Positions 8,079-14,997 of a stretch of DNA of 18,150 bases are shown here, piece after piece. Below the pieces are notes generated by a model. That model searched no databases. It was not told the DNA's origin and was given only the letters and a program-made list of their open reading frames with translations. The stretch lies in contig JAAYHI010000116.1 in NCBI GenBank assembly GCA_012727415.1, forward strand, positions 1 to 18,150. Direction: 5' to 3'. Both the position numbers and the translations under genes were made by a program. Origin of the DNA: Bacillota bacterium (lineage in GTDB: Bacteria > Bacillota > Proteinivoracia > UBA4975). Position 1 is the first letter of the stretch. Each line of letters begins with the position of its first letter.

Positions 8079-8795
8079 TTACCCCCTTATAACTGTACCA
8101 ATTTTTTCTCCGCAGACAACTTTGACAATATTGTCGTCTTCAGCCATAGAAAAAACTATTATCGTGATATTGTTGTCCATACACAAGGAAGCGGCGGTGG
8201 CATCCATTACACCCAGGCCCAGGTTGAGGACCTGATGATGAGTTAATTCGGTAAACTTTTGCGCACCGGGTTCGCGGCGGGGATCACGGTCGTAGACGGC
8301 ATCGACATTGCCTTTGGCCATCAGTATGACATCTGCTTCTATTTCGGCTGCCCGGAGTGCAGCAGCTGTATCAGTGGAAAAGTAGGGATTCCCCGTGCCG
8401 GCTGCAAAAATAACTACTCTGCCCTTTTCCAGGTGCCGAATCGCCCGTCTCCGGATATATGGTTCAGCAACCTGTCTCATCTCGATGGCAGTTTGGGTGC
8501 GGGTAATGACGCCAAGGGATTCCAGGGCGTCTTGCAGGGCCAGGGCGTTAATAACCGTAGCCAACATGCCCATGTAGTCGGCAGTAGCCCTGTCCATGCC
8601 CTCGGAGCTGGCTGCCGCTCCCCTCCAGATGTTGCCCCCGCCGACCACGCACGCTACCTGGACACCCATGTCGATAAGGGTTTTAATTTGCCCCCCCACA
8701 GAATGCAGAACCTGGTTATCTATCCCGGTCCCTTTAGAGCCTGCCAGGGCCTCGCCGCTTAGCTTCAGGACCACCCGCTTATATTCCACCTGCAT
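8079..8795 (-). CDS. pyrH: Uridylate kinase (UMP kinase)
   Basis: PyrH phosphorylates UMP to UDP in pyrimidine nucleotide synthesis and belongs to the amino-acid kinase fold. The 238-residue protein has VVLKLSGEAL at the N-terminus, the substrate loop CVVGGGNIWRG, DRATADYMGMLATVINALAL near residue 68, and the nucleotide-site segment near GTGNPYFSTDTAA. Length and motifs are standard for bacterial UMP kinase. A GGAGGG ribosome binding site precedes the ATG. It is the first gene after the tsf terminator and is followed closely by frr. I could not identify a clear promoter in the 50 or so bases between the terminator and the start, though the long downstream array needs one somewhere. Confidence 0.98.
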   Translation of the reverse strand: MQVEYKRVVLKLSGEALAGSKGTGIDNQVLHSVGGQIKTLIDMGVQVACVVGGGNIWRGAAASSEGMDRATADYMGMLATVINALALQDALESLGVITRTQTAIEMRQVAEPYIRRRAIRHLEKGRVVIFAAGTGNPYFSTDTAAALRAAEIEADVILMAKGNVDAVYDRDPRREPGAQKFTELTHHQVLNLGLGVMDATAASLCMDNNITIIVFSMAEDDNIVKVVCGEKIGTVIRG

Positions 8796-8849
8796 TTAAA
8801 TACCCTCCAAACTCTCATTCGCAGTCTGGGATTAAAATACCTTTTTCAG

Positions 8850-8873
8850 AAAAAAGAGCACTGAGTGTGCTCT
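8850..8873 (-). terminator. Intrinsic terminator after tsf
   Basis: On the minus strand AGAGCAC and GTGCTCT form a perfect 7-base-pair stem with loop ACTCA, and the stem runs directly into a run of six T. It starts a few bases after the tsf stop codon. This is a textbook Rho-independent terminator and marks the end of the rpsB-tsf transcription unit ahead of pyrH. Confidence 0.9.
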
Positions 8874-8877
8874 GTTG

Positions 8878-9522
8878 CTATTGTTGCTGCAGCTTAGCGA
8901 TTTCGTCAGCTAAACATTCCTGCCTCTTTTGCAGTCCTTCTCCCATTTCAAAGCGGGCAAACCTGCGCACAGAGATATTTTCTCCGAACTGGGCAATTGT
9001 GTGTTGCACCAGTTTACCGACGGTAATGTCGGGATCCTTGACAAAAGGCTGTTCCAATAAGCAAATCTCGGTAATAAACTTCTCCAGGCGACCAGCGACA
9101 ATCTTTTCAGCAATTTCAGGTTTTTTCCCTTCGTTGATGGCCTGGTTGATGAGAATCTGCTTTTCATGTTCCAGCACCTCGGGCTCAATATCTTCCCGTG
9201 ACACATACCTGGGGCTGGAAGCAGCCACATGCATGGCGATATCGTGAACCAGCTTCTGGAACTCGCTGTTCTTGGCGACAAAGTCAGTTTCGCAATTTAC
9301 TTCTACCAGGACGCCGATGCGGCCATTGCCGTGTATGTATGAGCCAACTGCGCCTTCAGCAGTAATTCTCCCTGACTTTTTTGCTGCGGCAGCGAGACCT
9401 TTTTCCCGAAGCAGGTCGACAGCCTTATCGATGTCACCGCCGGTTTCTTCCAGTGCCCTCTTACAGTCCATAAAACCGGCTCCAGTGCGGGCACGCAATT
9501 CTTTAATACTTTGTGCTGACAT
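8878..9522 (-). CDS. tsf: Translation elongation factor Ts
   Basis: EF-Ts exchanges GDP for GTP on EF-Tu. The 214-residue protein has the N-terminal UBA-like segment IKELRARTGAGFMDCKRAL, followed by DIDKAVDLLREKG and the core motif NCETDFVAKNSEF that contacts EF-Tu. It is shorter than the roughly 290-residue Bacillus and E. coli forms. It retains one core subdomain, as many clostridia do. The ATG at 9522 follows a very strong ribosome binding site, AAGGAGGAG at 9527-9535. It lies 68 bases after rpsB, and the gap can form two alternative hairpins. An intrinsic terminator follows the stop. Confidence 0.97.
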   Translation of the reverse strand: MSAQSIKELRARTGAGFMDCKRALEETGGDIDKAVDLLREKGLAAAAKKSGRITAEGAVGSYIHGNGRIGVLVEVNCETDFVAKNSEFQKLVHDIAMHVAASSPRYVSREDIEPEVLEHEKQILINQAINEGKKPEIAEKIVAGRLEKFITEICLLEQPFVKDPDITVGKLVQHTIAQFGENISVRRFARFEMGEGLQKRQECLADEIAKLQQQ

Positions 9523-9590
9523 ACTTCTCCTCCTTGCCAGTAATTTGAAAGTGGGTAAGAGTAAAACTAAATTACCCTCACCCCCCAGTT

Positions 9591-10292
9591 CTATTCTTCA
9601 GTGACTTGTTCACCCTGTTTGCCTTCAAGAACGGCGTCAGCCATTTTGGAGGCGAGAAGATTGACTGCTCTAATCGCATCGTCATTGCCGGGGATGACAT
9701 AGTTAATTTCATCAGGATCGCAGTTGGTATCGACAATAGCAATGACCGGAATGCCTAATTTTCTTGCTTCGGAAACGGCAATCCTTTCCTTGCGGGGATC
9801 GACAACAAAAAGTGCATCAGGCAATTTAGTCATACCCTTAATGCCTTTAAGGAACTTCTCCAGCTTGGCCCGCTCTAGGCGCAGCTGAATAACTTCTTTT
9901 TTAGGCAAAACGGCAAAACTGCCGTCTTCTTCCATGGCTTCAAGCTGCTTAAGGCGCTCTACCCGTTTGCTGATAGTCGCATAATTGGTAAGCATGCCTC
10001 CCAGCCAGCGCTGGTTGACATAGAACATCCCGCAGCGGGTGGCCTCTTCCTCAATGGTGGCCTGGGCTTGCTTCTTAGTGCCGACAAAGAGAAGGGTGCC
10101 CCCCTCCATAACTAGATTTTTTACGAAGTTGTAGGCCTCTTCTAATTTTTGCACCGTTTTTTGCAGGTCAATAACATAAATGCCATTGCGCTCAGTGAAA
10201 ATATAGGGTGCCATTTTGGGGTTCCATCTTCTGGTCTGATGGCCGAAATGGACTCCAGCTTCCAGCAGTTGTTTCATAGTGACTACTGACAT
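9591..10292 (-). CDS. rpsB: 30S ribosomal protein S2
   Basis: S2 is a structural protein of the small ribosomal subunit. The 233-residue protein shows the family opening VVTMKQLLEAGVHFGHQTRR, then MAPYIFTERNGIYVIDLQKT, LLFVGTKKQAQ and RWLGGMLTNYATI. LPDALFVVDPRKERIAVSEA and GIPVIAIVDTNCDPD follow towards the C-terminus. The start at 10292 is supported by AGAGGAGG a few bases upstream. An in-frame start at 10331 would begin inside the structured leader. The gene has its own sigma-A-like promoter and a leader of about 85 bases with a long-range stem. tsf follows, as in nearly all bacteria. Confidence 0.98.
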   Translation of the reverse strand: MSVVTMKQLLEAGVHFGHQTRRWNPKMAPYIFTERNGIYVIDLQKTVQKLEEAYNFVKNLVMEGGTLLFVGTKKQAQATIEEEATRCGMFYVNQRWLGGMLTNYATISKRVERLKQLEAMEEDGSFAVLPKKEVIQLRLERAKLEKFLKGIKGMTKLPDALFVVDPRKERIAVSEARKLGIPVIAIVDTNCDPDEINYVIPGNDDAIRAVNLLASKMADAVLEGKQGEQVTEE

Positions 10293-10318
10293 TTGCTTCC
10301 TCCTCTCAGTTATTCCTC

Positions 10319-10366
10319 CACTTGGCACCAATCAAGACCCGGCACTGAAAGGTTTGCCGCCAAGTG
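10319..10366 (-). ncRNA. Structured rpsB 5' leader (candidate autoregulatory element)
   Basis: The rpsB leader holds a perfect 8-base-pair stem, CACTTGGC (10359-10366) with GCCAAGTG (10319-10326). Inside it, GGCA at 10355-10358 can pair with TGCC at 10341-10344, giving a branched or stacked structure. The stem ends about 26 bases before the rpsB start. There is no U-run, so it is not a terminator. Leaders of ribosomal protein operons commonly bind the encoded protein and block translation, so S2 binding is a reasonable inference. I cannot match it to a specific Rfam family by eye. Confidence 0.55.
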
Positions 10367-10384
10367 TGTGTATTTTACCTGCCC

Positions 10385-10413
10385 AGTATATCAAATTCAG
10401 CGTTAGTTGGCAA
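10385..10413 (-). promoter_or_regulatory. Sigma-A-type promoter of rpsB-tsf
   Basis: The minus strand reads TTGCCA at 10408-10413, a 17-base spacer, then TATACT at 10385-10390, preceded by TGA. This matches the TTGACA/TATAAT consensus at five of six bases in each hexamer with ideal spacing. It begins three bases after the stop of the upstream gene, and transcription would start near 10378, just ahead of the leader stem. It separates rpsB from the chemotaxis cluster. Confidence 0.8.
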
Positions 10414-10416
10414 GGT

Positions 10417-10998
10417 TTATTCCCGCGGTCGGGTTTCTGCCGTCAATTGCAGCCTAAAGGACTTTTCGCCAGGTTGATTCATCAGCTCAATGCGCACCGG
10501 CACAGAAAAGAAGTCCGCCAGGGCGATGTCATAAAGTCTGGTGTTAAATTCAGCATAGATGGCATTTTCGACGATCTCAGTGGCTTTCCGGCTTAATTCC
10601 TCCCCCATTTCCTCCAGGGGTAAGGAATCCATAAACTCCTCGATCGATATGATTAAGTTAGCCCGGTAATTGGCTTCCAGGCGGTCTGCCAGCTCGGCAG
10701 GCAAGGAAAACTCTTCGCCGCCAAGCTGGAATTTCACTTCCGCAAACTGAGGGCTGACATTTTCAGCCACCATTTCAGGAATTCTGGGCTTTATGTGCTC
10801 AATAAATTGCGGCAGGGTTTCTGCGGCCATAAGTTCCACTGCACCTTCCAGCTTATCTGTCACTTCATAAGTGTTGATGCGCAGCAGCCAAATCTGCTGG
10901 CCGCAAAAGTAAATTAACCCTGCAAGAGTAATGACGACGAGAAAAGTTCCCGTAAACATTCCTGCCAAAAAAGAAAGCCAGCGTCTGCTCTTGGTCAT
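10417..10998 (-). CDS. Hypothetical protein with one N-terminal membrane anchor
   Basis: I do not recognise this 193-residue protein. The N-terminus is basic (MTKSRRW), followed by a hydrophobic helix at about residues 9-33, FLAGMFTGTFLVVITLAGLI. This predicts an anchor with the rest of the protein outside the cytoplasm. The remaining 160 residues are acidic, rich in E and L, mostly helical in appearance, and end in a short beta-like tail (VRIELMNQ ... FRLQLTAETRPRE). There is no lipobox and no enzymatic motif. It lies 58 bases after cheD and just before the rpsB promoter. This is the slot held by sigD-swrB in Bacillus; SwrB is also a small protein with one N-terminal membrane helix. I see no clear sequence resemblance to SwrB, so homology is only a possibility. 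An AGGGGGTG ribosome binding site precedes the ATG and may be masked by a hairpin. Confidence 0.75.
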   Translation of the reverse strand: MTKSRRWLSFLAGMFTGTFLVVITLAGLIYFCGQQIWLLRINTYEVTDKLEGAVELMAAETLPQFIEHIKPRIPEMVAENVSPQFAEVKFQLGGEEFSLPAELADRLEANYRANLIISIEEFMDSLPLEEMGEELSRKATEIVENAIYAEFNTRLYDIALADFFSVPVRIELMNQPGEKSFRLQLTAETRPRE

Positions 10999-11001
10999 TT
11001 T

Positions 11002-11026
11002 GATACACCCCCTAGGCTAGTATATC
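11002..11026 (-). promoter_or_regulatory. Hairpin that could mask the ribosome binding site of the unknown membrane protein
   Basis: GATATAC (11020-11026) can pair with GTGTATC (11002-11008): seven base pairs including one G-U. The 11-base loop and the 3' arm contain the AGGGGGTG ribosome binding site, and the ATG follows three bases later. If formed in RNA, the hairpin would lower translation relative to the che genes. The pairing is seen in the sequence; the regulatory effect is inferred. Confidence 0.35.
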
Positions 11027-11056
11027 TATTTTGATCGCAGTTATTACGCTGACTTG

Positions 11057-11533
11057 CTAAATTTTGGTTTCGGTAGTGACAGTTTTTATGTACAAAGTAC
11101 CATCCCGGCAATCCAGCTCCAGAGTTCGCCCTGAATGCCCCCCGACGTCTTTGGCAACAATGGGAATTCCCAAGTTGCCGAGATGTTCTTCTGCTGCGGC
11201 GATATTTTTTTCGCCAATGAGCATCAGACTGTCTTTGTCGCTGTCGGGGAACATCTGCGCCCCCCCGGCAAGCTTGGCAACAATGTTCATGCGGTTCGCT
11301 CCCAAGGCTTCCATATCTTCCAACATAATCTCGATTGCGGTGTCGACATACTTGGCTTTATTGTCACCTCTGCCAGGGCGATGTTTGGGCAACATAGCGT
11401 GGGCCATTCCCCCCACTTTGGCAAAAGGGTCGTACAGAATAATTCCGATGCAGGAACCCAGGCCAGTAGAGCGAATTCTCCCCGGACTTTTGGCGACATA
11501 AAGCTGAGCCATGCCAATTTGAAAGTTATCCAT
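11057..11533 (-). CDS. cheD: Chemoreceptor glutamine deamidase CheD
   Basis: CheD deamidates glutamines on chemoreceptors and, in Bacillus and Thermotoga, binds CheC and raises its CheY-P phosphatase activity. The 158-residue protein has the catalytic cysteine C28 in STGLGSCIG, the histidine H45 in GGMAHAMLP, and a hydroxyl residue (S22 or T23) where the family threonine sits. The later segments KLAGGAQMF and VGGHSGRTLELDCRDG are also typical of the family. The ATG lies within the last codons of cheC, giving an eight-base overlap with GGTGGGAAG upstream, so the two are translationally coupled. This fits the known CheC-CheD partnership. Confidence 0.96.
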   Translation of the reverse strand: MDNFQIGMAQLYVAKSPGRIRSTGLGSCIGIILYDPFAKVGGMAHAMLPKHRPGRGDNKAKYVDTAIEIMLEDMEALGANRMNIVAKLAGGAQMFPDSDKDSLMLIGEKNIAAAEEHLGNLGIPIVAKDVGGHSGRTLELDCRDGTLYIKTVTTETKI

Positions 11534-12137
11534 CGCTTCCCACCCCGAAGATCTCTATAAGCCTGGCAGCGGCATCTGGGTTTGGGAAGTATACTATATA
11601 GCCGCGGTTGGTGAATTCCTCAAAAAACTTTGCCTGAATCAATAAGGCGTAATCGGTCTCGCTGCCCAGCTTGATCAGGGGAACGCTGAGAGAAGCTTCC
11701 GCCATGTCGACTGAAAGCCTTGGCACACTAAGGTACATTCGCTGATTGGAAAAGTCCGCCAAAGCAGTGAGATATGCTCCGGAAAGGATATTCCCCATTT
11801 CCATCAATGCTGATTGTTGAAAGGGGGAAAGTTCCAAAAAGCTGAAGGGTACATCAGGCATGAAAATTTGCAGCAGCCTGCGGGCAGCGTTCTCAGTAAA
11901 CATCACCACCACAGTTCCCGGCAAGTCCCCCAGGACGTCAAGATAAATGCATGCCAAATTGCTGCCTGCGGCACCGATATATTCCGCCACCCGGTTAAAG
12001 CTGACCAACTCCACATTGGGCACGGTAATGGTGATTTTCTGGCCGAGAATATCTGCCATTGCCGTCGCTGCATGCCCTGTTCCGATGGTCCCGATTTCGG
12101 TCAGCAAGTCCTGTTCGTTGAAATTGAGCTTTTTCAT
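11526..12137 (-). CDS. cheC: CheY-P phosphatase CheC
   Basis: CheC dephosphorylates CheY-P and so terminates the chemotaxis signal. The 203-residue protein carries the two half-sites typical of the CYX family, with consensus (D/S)xxxExxN then 22 residues then P. The second site is intact: S109, E113, N116 and P139. In the first site D10, E14 and P40 are present, but the catalytic asparagine is replaced by T17 (EIGTIGTGHA). Only one functional site is therefore expected. In Bacillus CheC the second site has been reported as the more important one, so activity is likely retained. The start at 12137 is two bases after the cheW stop. cheD overlaps the 3' end, and its product normally stimulates CheC. 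Confidence 0.95.
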   Translation of the reverse strand: MKKLNFNEQDLLTEIGTIGTGHAATAMADILGQKITITVPNVELVSFNRVAEYIGAAGSNLACIYLDVLGDLPGTVVVMFTENAARRLLQIFMPDVPFSFLELSPFQQSALMEMGNILSGAYLTALADFSNQRMYLSVPRLSVDMAEASLSVPLIKLGSETDYALLIQAKFFEEFTNRGYIVYFPNPDAAARLIEIFGVGSDG

Positions 12138-12139
12138 GG

Positions 12140-12586
12140 CTAATCCATGTCTGCCAGGACATTGAGCTGGTCAACGGTTAAAACCCGCTCCATGTCGAGG
12201 ATGATTAATAAGCGGTTGCTTACCTTGGCAACGCCCTGAATAAACTGGGAGTCAATACCTGTGACCAGGCTGGGGGAAGGTTCAATTTCATCAGAATCGA
12301 TGGAGGTAACATCAACAGCCGAGTCAATTGTCATGCCTACAACCTGTTTGCCGACGTTGACGAAAATTATTTTCGCATTCTCATCCAGGTTGCTGGGTAG
12401 GGCAAGACGCTGTTTTAAGTCGATGACAGGAATAACGCTGCCCCGCAAATTGCATACTCCAATGACAAAGGGCGGAGCATTGGGCACCCGTGTCAGAGAG
12501 AGCATTTTTTCAATGCGCATCACCTGGTGAATGTCGACGCCATATAATTCGTCTTCAAGGGGAAAAACAACAAATTGCTTAAGCAT
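12140..12586 (-). CDS. cheW: Chemotaxis adaptor protein CheW
   Basis: CheW bridges chemoreceptors and the CheA kinase in the signalling array. The 148-residue protein is a single CheW domain: QFVVFPLEDELYGVDIHQV at the N-terminus, then RVPNAPPFVIGVCNLRGSVIPVIDL, which includes the conserved NLRG. VGMTIDSAVDV and GVAKVSNRLLIILDMERVL follow. The ATG at 12586 overlaps the cheA stop by eight bases, with GGGAGG upstream in cheA, so it is translated right after the kinase. cheC follows immediately. The length and motifs are standard, and there is no sign of a CheV-type receiver domain. Confidence 0.96.
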   Translation of the reverse strand: MLKQFVVFPLEDELYGVDIHQVMRIEKMLSLTRVPNAPPFVIGVCNLRGSVIPVIDLKQRLALPSNLDENAKIIFVNVGKQVVGMTIDSAVDVTSIDSDEIEPSPSLVTGIDSQFIQGVAKVSNRLLIILDMERVLTVDQLNVLADMD

Positions 12587-14525
12587 TATTGACCTCCCTC
12601 ACTCTTGTAACTGAAAGGAGAACATTGATGTCCAGAATCAGGACCACCGAGCCGTCGCCCAGTATTGAACATCCAAGGAAGCAGCGGAAAAATTGTTCAC
12701 CCCAGTTGACATTTTTAATAACAATATCTTGCTGACCCAGCAAGTCATCGACGATGATGCCAATTTGCCTTTCACCGTATCTGACAACAACAAGGTTTAG
12801 TTCTTCGGCAGAACTGTGGCTATCAATCCCCAGGAGCTTTCTTAAATAGACTATTGGCAATACTTTTCCCCGCAGCATAACAATATCCTGCTGGCCAATG
12901 GTCTGAATTTCCTCGGGGAAAACTATACCGGTTTCGGTAATATAGCTCAGGGGGATGACGTAAATTTCCTCACTGCATCTGACCAACAGCCCTTGTATTA
13001 TCGCCAAAGTCAGAGGCAAGGATATTTTAAAGGTAGTGCCCTCATTGGGGCGGGAAAATACATCAATAGAGCCGCCCAAAGCTTCAATGGAGTTCTTTAC
13101 CACATCCAGGCCGACGCCGCGGCCGGATAAATCTGTGACATTGTCCGCAGTGCTGAAACCAGGGGTGAAGATTAAATTCGCCAGTTCGCTGGCTTCAGCA
13201 TCGGGGCCCACTAAGCGCAACTCCCTGGATTTGGCCCGTATCTGTTCTATATCAAGGCCCCGGCCATCGTCAGACACTTCAATGACAACCTGATTTCCTG
13301 TCTGGTAAGCTTCGAGGCGAATAGTGCCTGTGCGGGGCTTGCCCCTGCTGAGACGCTCCTCCACTGATTCAATCCCGTGGTCAACGGCATTGCGCAGAAG
13401 GTGCACAAGAGGGTCGGCGATGTCATCAATTATAGTCCGGTCCAGCTCAGTATCTCCGCCGCGAATCTCCAGATTGACCAATTTATCCAAAGCTATTGCG
13501 GTATCCCTGACCATGCGGGGAAAGCGGTTAAAGACCGTTTCCAGGGGAATCATCCGCATCTTCATGACAATGACTTGCAACTCACTGGTAAGGCGATGGA
13601 GATGCTCGACGCCATCGGCCAGTACAGGATAATTGGTTGTGGCTTGCAGCAGAGTGGTCTTATTGATGACCAATTCACTGACCAGATTGAGAAGCTGGTC
13701 CAGTTTCTCTGTATCGACGCGAATAGTGGGCCTGAGGACCAGGGGATCGTGGCGGGAATCGCTGTCTTCACCGGCCTGGGGCTGACTGAATTCGCCCTCT
13801 TCCTGAGCATCCTGGGTTTCAGGGTCCTCATCGCAACTGTACTTCTCAATGGTGTAATAGTCGACTTCCACCCCCCCCTCCAGGAGGGCCCTGACTTCCT
13901 CAGGGCGAATGTCCGATACAATGCAGACGAGCTTGTCCAGTTGCTCCAGTTGAGCCAATTGCTCTTGGGAAGGGGAAGTTTTCAGCAATTTGCCAACAGA
14001 ATTAAGCTGATTGCAGATAATCATTGCCCGGGCTTGGGGCAGCTGGCAATCCCTGCTAAAAAATATTTCCAGGAGATAACACTGGCCCTCCTCTGCTGCC
14101 TCCCAGGGAATTTCGGTGGCTGCTGCCTGCGCCGGGGAAAAAGGAGCGAGAATCTCCTGAAAGCGCTCTGGTGCTATTTTTCTGGGTGCACCGGTTTCGA
14201 CCAGGGATTGCAGTTGCGCTTCAAACTCATCGACAAAATGGAAAAAGCCCGTAATCATCTCGGAATTGATCCTGGCATTATTTTGGCGAACCTCATCCAG
14301 CAAATTTTCAGCCTGGTGGGCCAACTGGCTTATCTCGGTATAGCCCATAGTGGCTGACATTCCCTTAAGGGTGTGAGCCGCCCGGAAGATTTCGTTAATA
14401 GCCTCCACATCATCTGCATTATGCTCCAGGCGCAGGAGGTTTGAAGAAATCAACTGGATATTGTCCTTGGTCTCTTCAATAAATATGGGCAGGTATGAGT
14501 TTAAATCAATGTTTTCCACAGTCAT
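12579..14525 (-). CDS. cheA: Chemotaxis histidine kinase CheA
   Basis: CheA autophosphorylates in response to receptor state and passes the phosphate to CheY. The protein has about 648 residues and all five domains. P1 holds the phosphorylated histidine near residue 51 (FRAAHTLKGMSATMGY). A CheY-binding P2-like domain lies at about 148-230, and an acidic linker at about 232-258. P3 is the dimerisation helix pair (DTEKLDQLLNLVSELVINK). P4 is the ATPase, with N-box HLLRNAVDHGIES, G1 DDGRGLD and G2 GRGVGLDVV. P5 is CheW-like. The start is uncertain: GTG at 14528, ATG at 14525 and GTG at 14519 are all in frame. AGGTGAT best serves the last, but the protein changes by only three residues at most. 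It follows cheY directly and overlaps cheW. Confidence 0.97.
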   Translation of the reverse strand: MTVENIDLNSYLPIFIEETKDNIQLISSNLLRLEHNADDVEAINEIFRAAHTLKGMSATMGYTEISQLAHQAENLLDEVRQNNARINSEMITGFFHFVDEFEAQLQSLVETGAPRKIAPERFQEILAPFSPAQAAATEIPWEAAEEGQCYLLEIFFSRDCQLPQARAMIICNQLNSVGKLLKTSPSQEQLAQLEQLDKLVCIVSDIRPEEVRALLEGGVEVDYYTIEKYSCDEDPETQDAQEEGEFSQPQAGEDSDSRHDPLVLRPTIRVDTEKLDQLLNLVSELVINKTTLLQATTNYPVLADGVEHLHRLTSELQVIVMKMRMIPLETVFNRFPRMVRDTAIALDKLVNLEIRGGDTELDRTIIDDIADPLVHLLRNAVDHGIESVEERLSRGKPRTGTIRLEAYQTGNQVVIEVSDDGRGLDIEQIRAKSRELRLVGPDAEASELANLIFTPGFSTADNVTDLSGRGVGLDVVKNSIEALGGSIDVFSRPNEGTTFKISLPLTLAIIQGLLVRCSEEIYVIPLSYITETGIVFPEEIQTIGQQDIVMLRGKVLPIVYLRKLLGIDSHSSAEELNLVVVRYGERQIGIIVDDLLGQQDIVIKNVNWGEQFFRCFLGCSILGDGSVVLILDINVLLSVTRVREVNNA

Positions 14526-14528
14526 CAC

Positions 14529-14897
14529 CTATCTCAATGCCCGGCGTAATATTTCAACAACCTTTTGGGGATGAAAGGGCTTATTGATAAAGTCTTTGGC
14601 TCCGTTTTGGATAGCTTCAACAACCATGGCCTGTTGCCCCATGGCAGAACACATTACAACCCGAGCTGATGGGTCATACTCTCGTATTTTTTTGAGGACG
14701 GTGACCCCATCCATGCCGGGCATGGTAATATCCAGGGTGACCAGGTCGGGCTGCAATTCAATATATTTGCTGACAGCCTCTTCGCCGTTTGTGGCCTCAC
14801 CCACTACTTCGAAATTATTCTTGGTGAGAATATCTCTGATCATCATACGCATAAAGGCTGCATCATCTACAATAAGGATGCGATTCTTCGGACCCAA
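14529..14897 (-). CDS. cheY: Response regulator CheY
   Basis: This is a single-domain receiver of 122 residues, the output of the CheA phosphorelay. The acidic pair D11 and D12 (ILIVDDAAFMR), the phosphoacceptor D56 (VTLDITMPGMDG), S84 and the invariant K106 (NKPF) are all present. No output domain follows. The sequence strongly resembles the CheY of Gram-positive bacteria. The start codon is TTG at 14897, with GGGGAG five bases away; no ATG or GTG is available nearby. Such a start may lower expression. It is the first gene of the chemotaxis cluster, directly ahead of cheA. In motile bacteria CheY-P acts on the flagellar switch, but no flagellar gene is present here, so the target is unknown from this window. 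Confidence 0.94.
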   Translation of the reverse strand: MGPKNRILIVDDAAFMRMMIRDILTKNNFEVVGEATNGEEAVSKYIELQPDLVTLDITMPGMDGVTVLKKIREYDPSARVVMCSAMGQQAMVVEAIQNGAKDFINKPFHPQKVVEILRRALR

Positions 14898-14967
14898 TTC
14901 CTCTCCCCCTGTGCTTGTTTTAGACTAATTTCGACAAATTGGCCGTCTTTTCCTGCTAAAACTTACT

Positions 14968-14997
14968 AGAAAGGAAAGAGACCCTCGCAGGAGGGCC
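14968..14997 (-). terminator. Intrinsic terminator overlapping the codY stop
   Basis: GGCCCTC and GAGGGTC form a 7-base-pair stem (one G-U pair) with loop CTGC, followed by the pyrimidine-rich TCTTTCCTTTCT. The first stem base is the last base of the codY stop codon. The U-run is interrupted by C, so termination may be partial. It probably ends the topA-trmFO-xerC-codY transcript. From it to the cheY start (about 70 bases) I see no convincing promoter. Confidence 0.65.

Noticed and set aside
8796..8849. Promoter for pyrH between the terminator and the start
   Set aside because: TATTTT is present, but no -35 match at proper distance could be found. A promoter probably exists but cannot be placed with any confidence.
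11020..11026. TATACT as a -10 box for the unknown membrane gene
   Set aside because: No acceptable -35 hexamer lies 16-18 bases upstream, and the bases are also explained by the hairpin arm.
13377..14357. Long plus-strand open frame of 326 codons antisense to cheA
   Set aside because: It lies wholly within cheA, has no recognisable domain or good ribosome binding site, and its protein is low-complexity hydrophobic and glutamine-rich text typical of an antisense shadow. CheA on the other strand has every expected motif.
14898..14967. Sigma-28-like promoter ahead of cheY (TAAGTTTT ... GCCAATTT)
   Set aside because: Both elements resemble the flagellar sigma consensus, but the spacer is 14 bases against the expected 11 or so, and each box has mismatches. 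No sigD is present nearby to support it.
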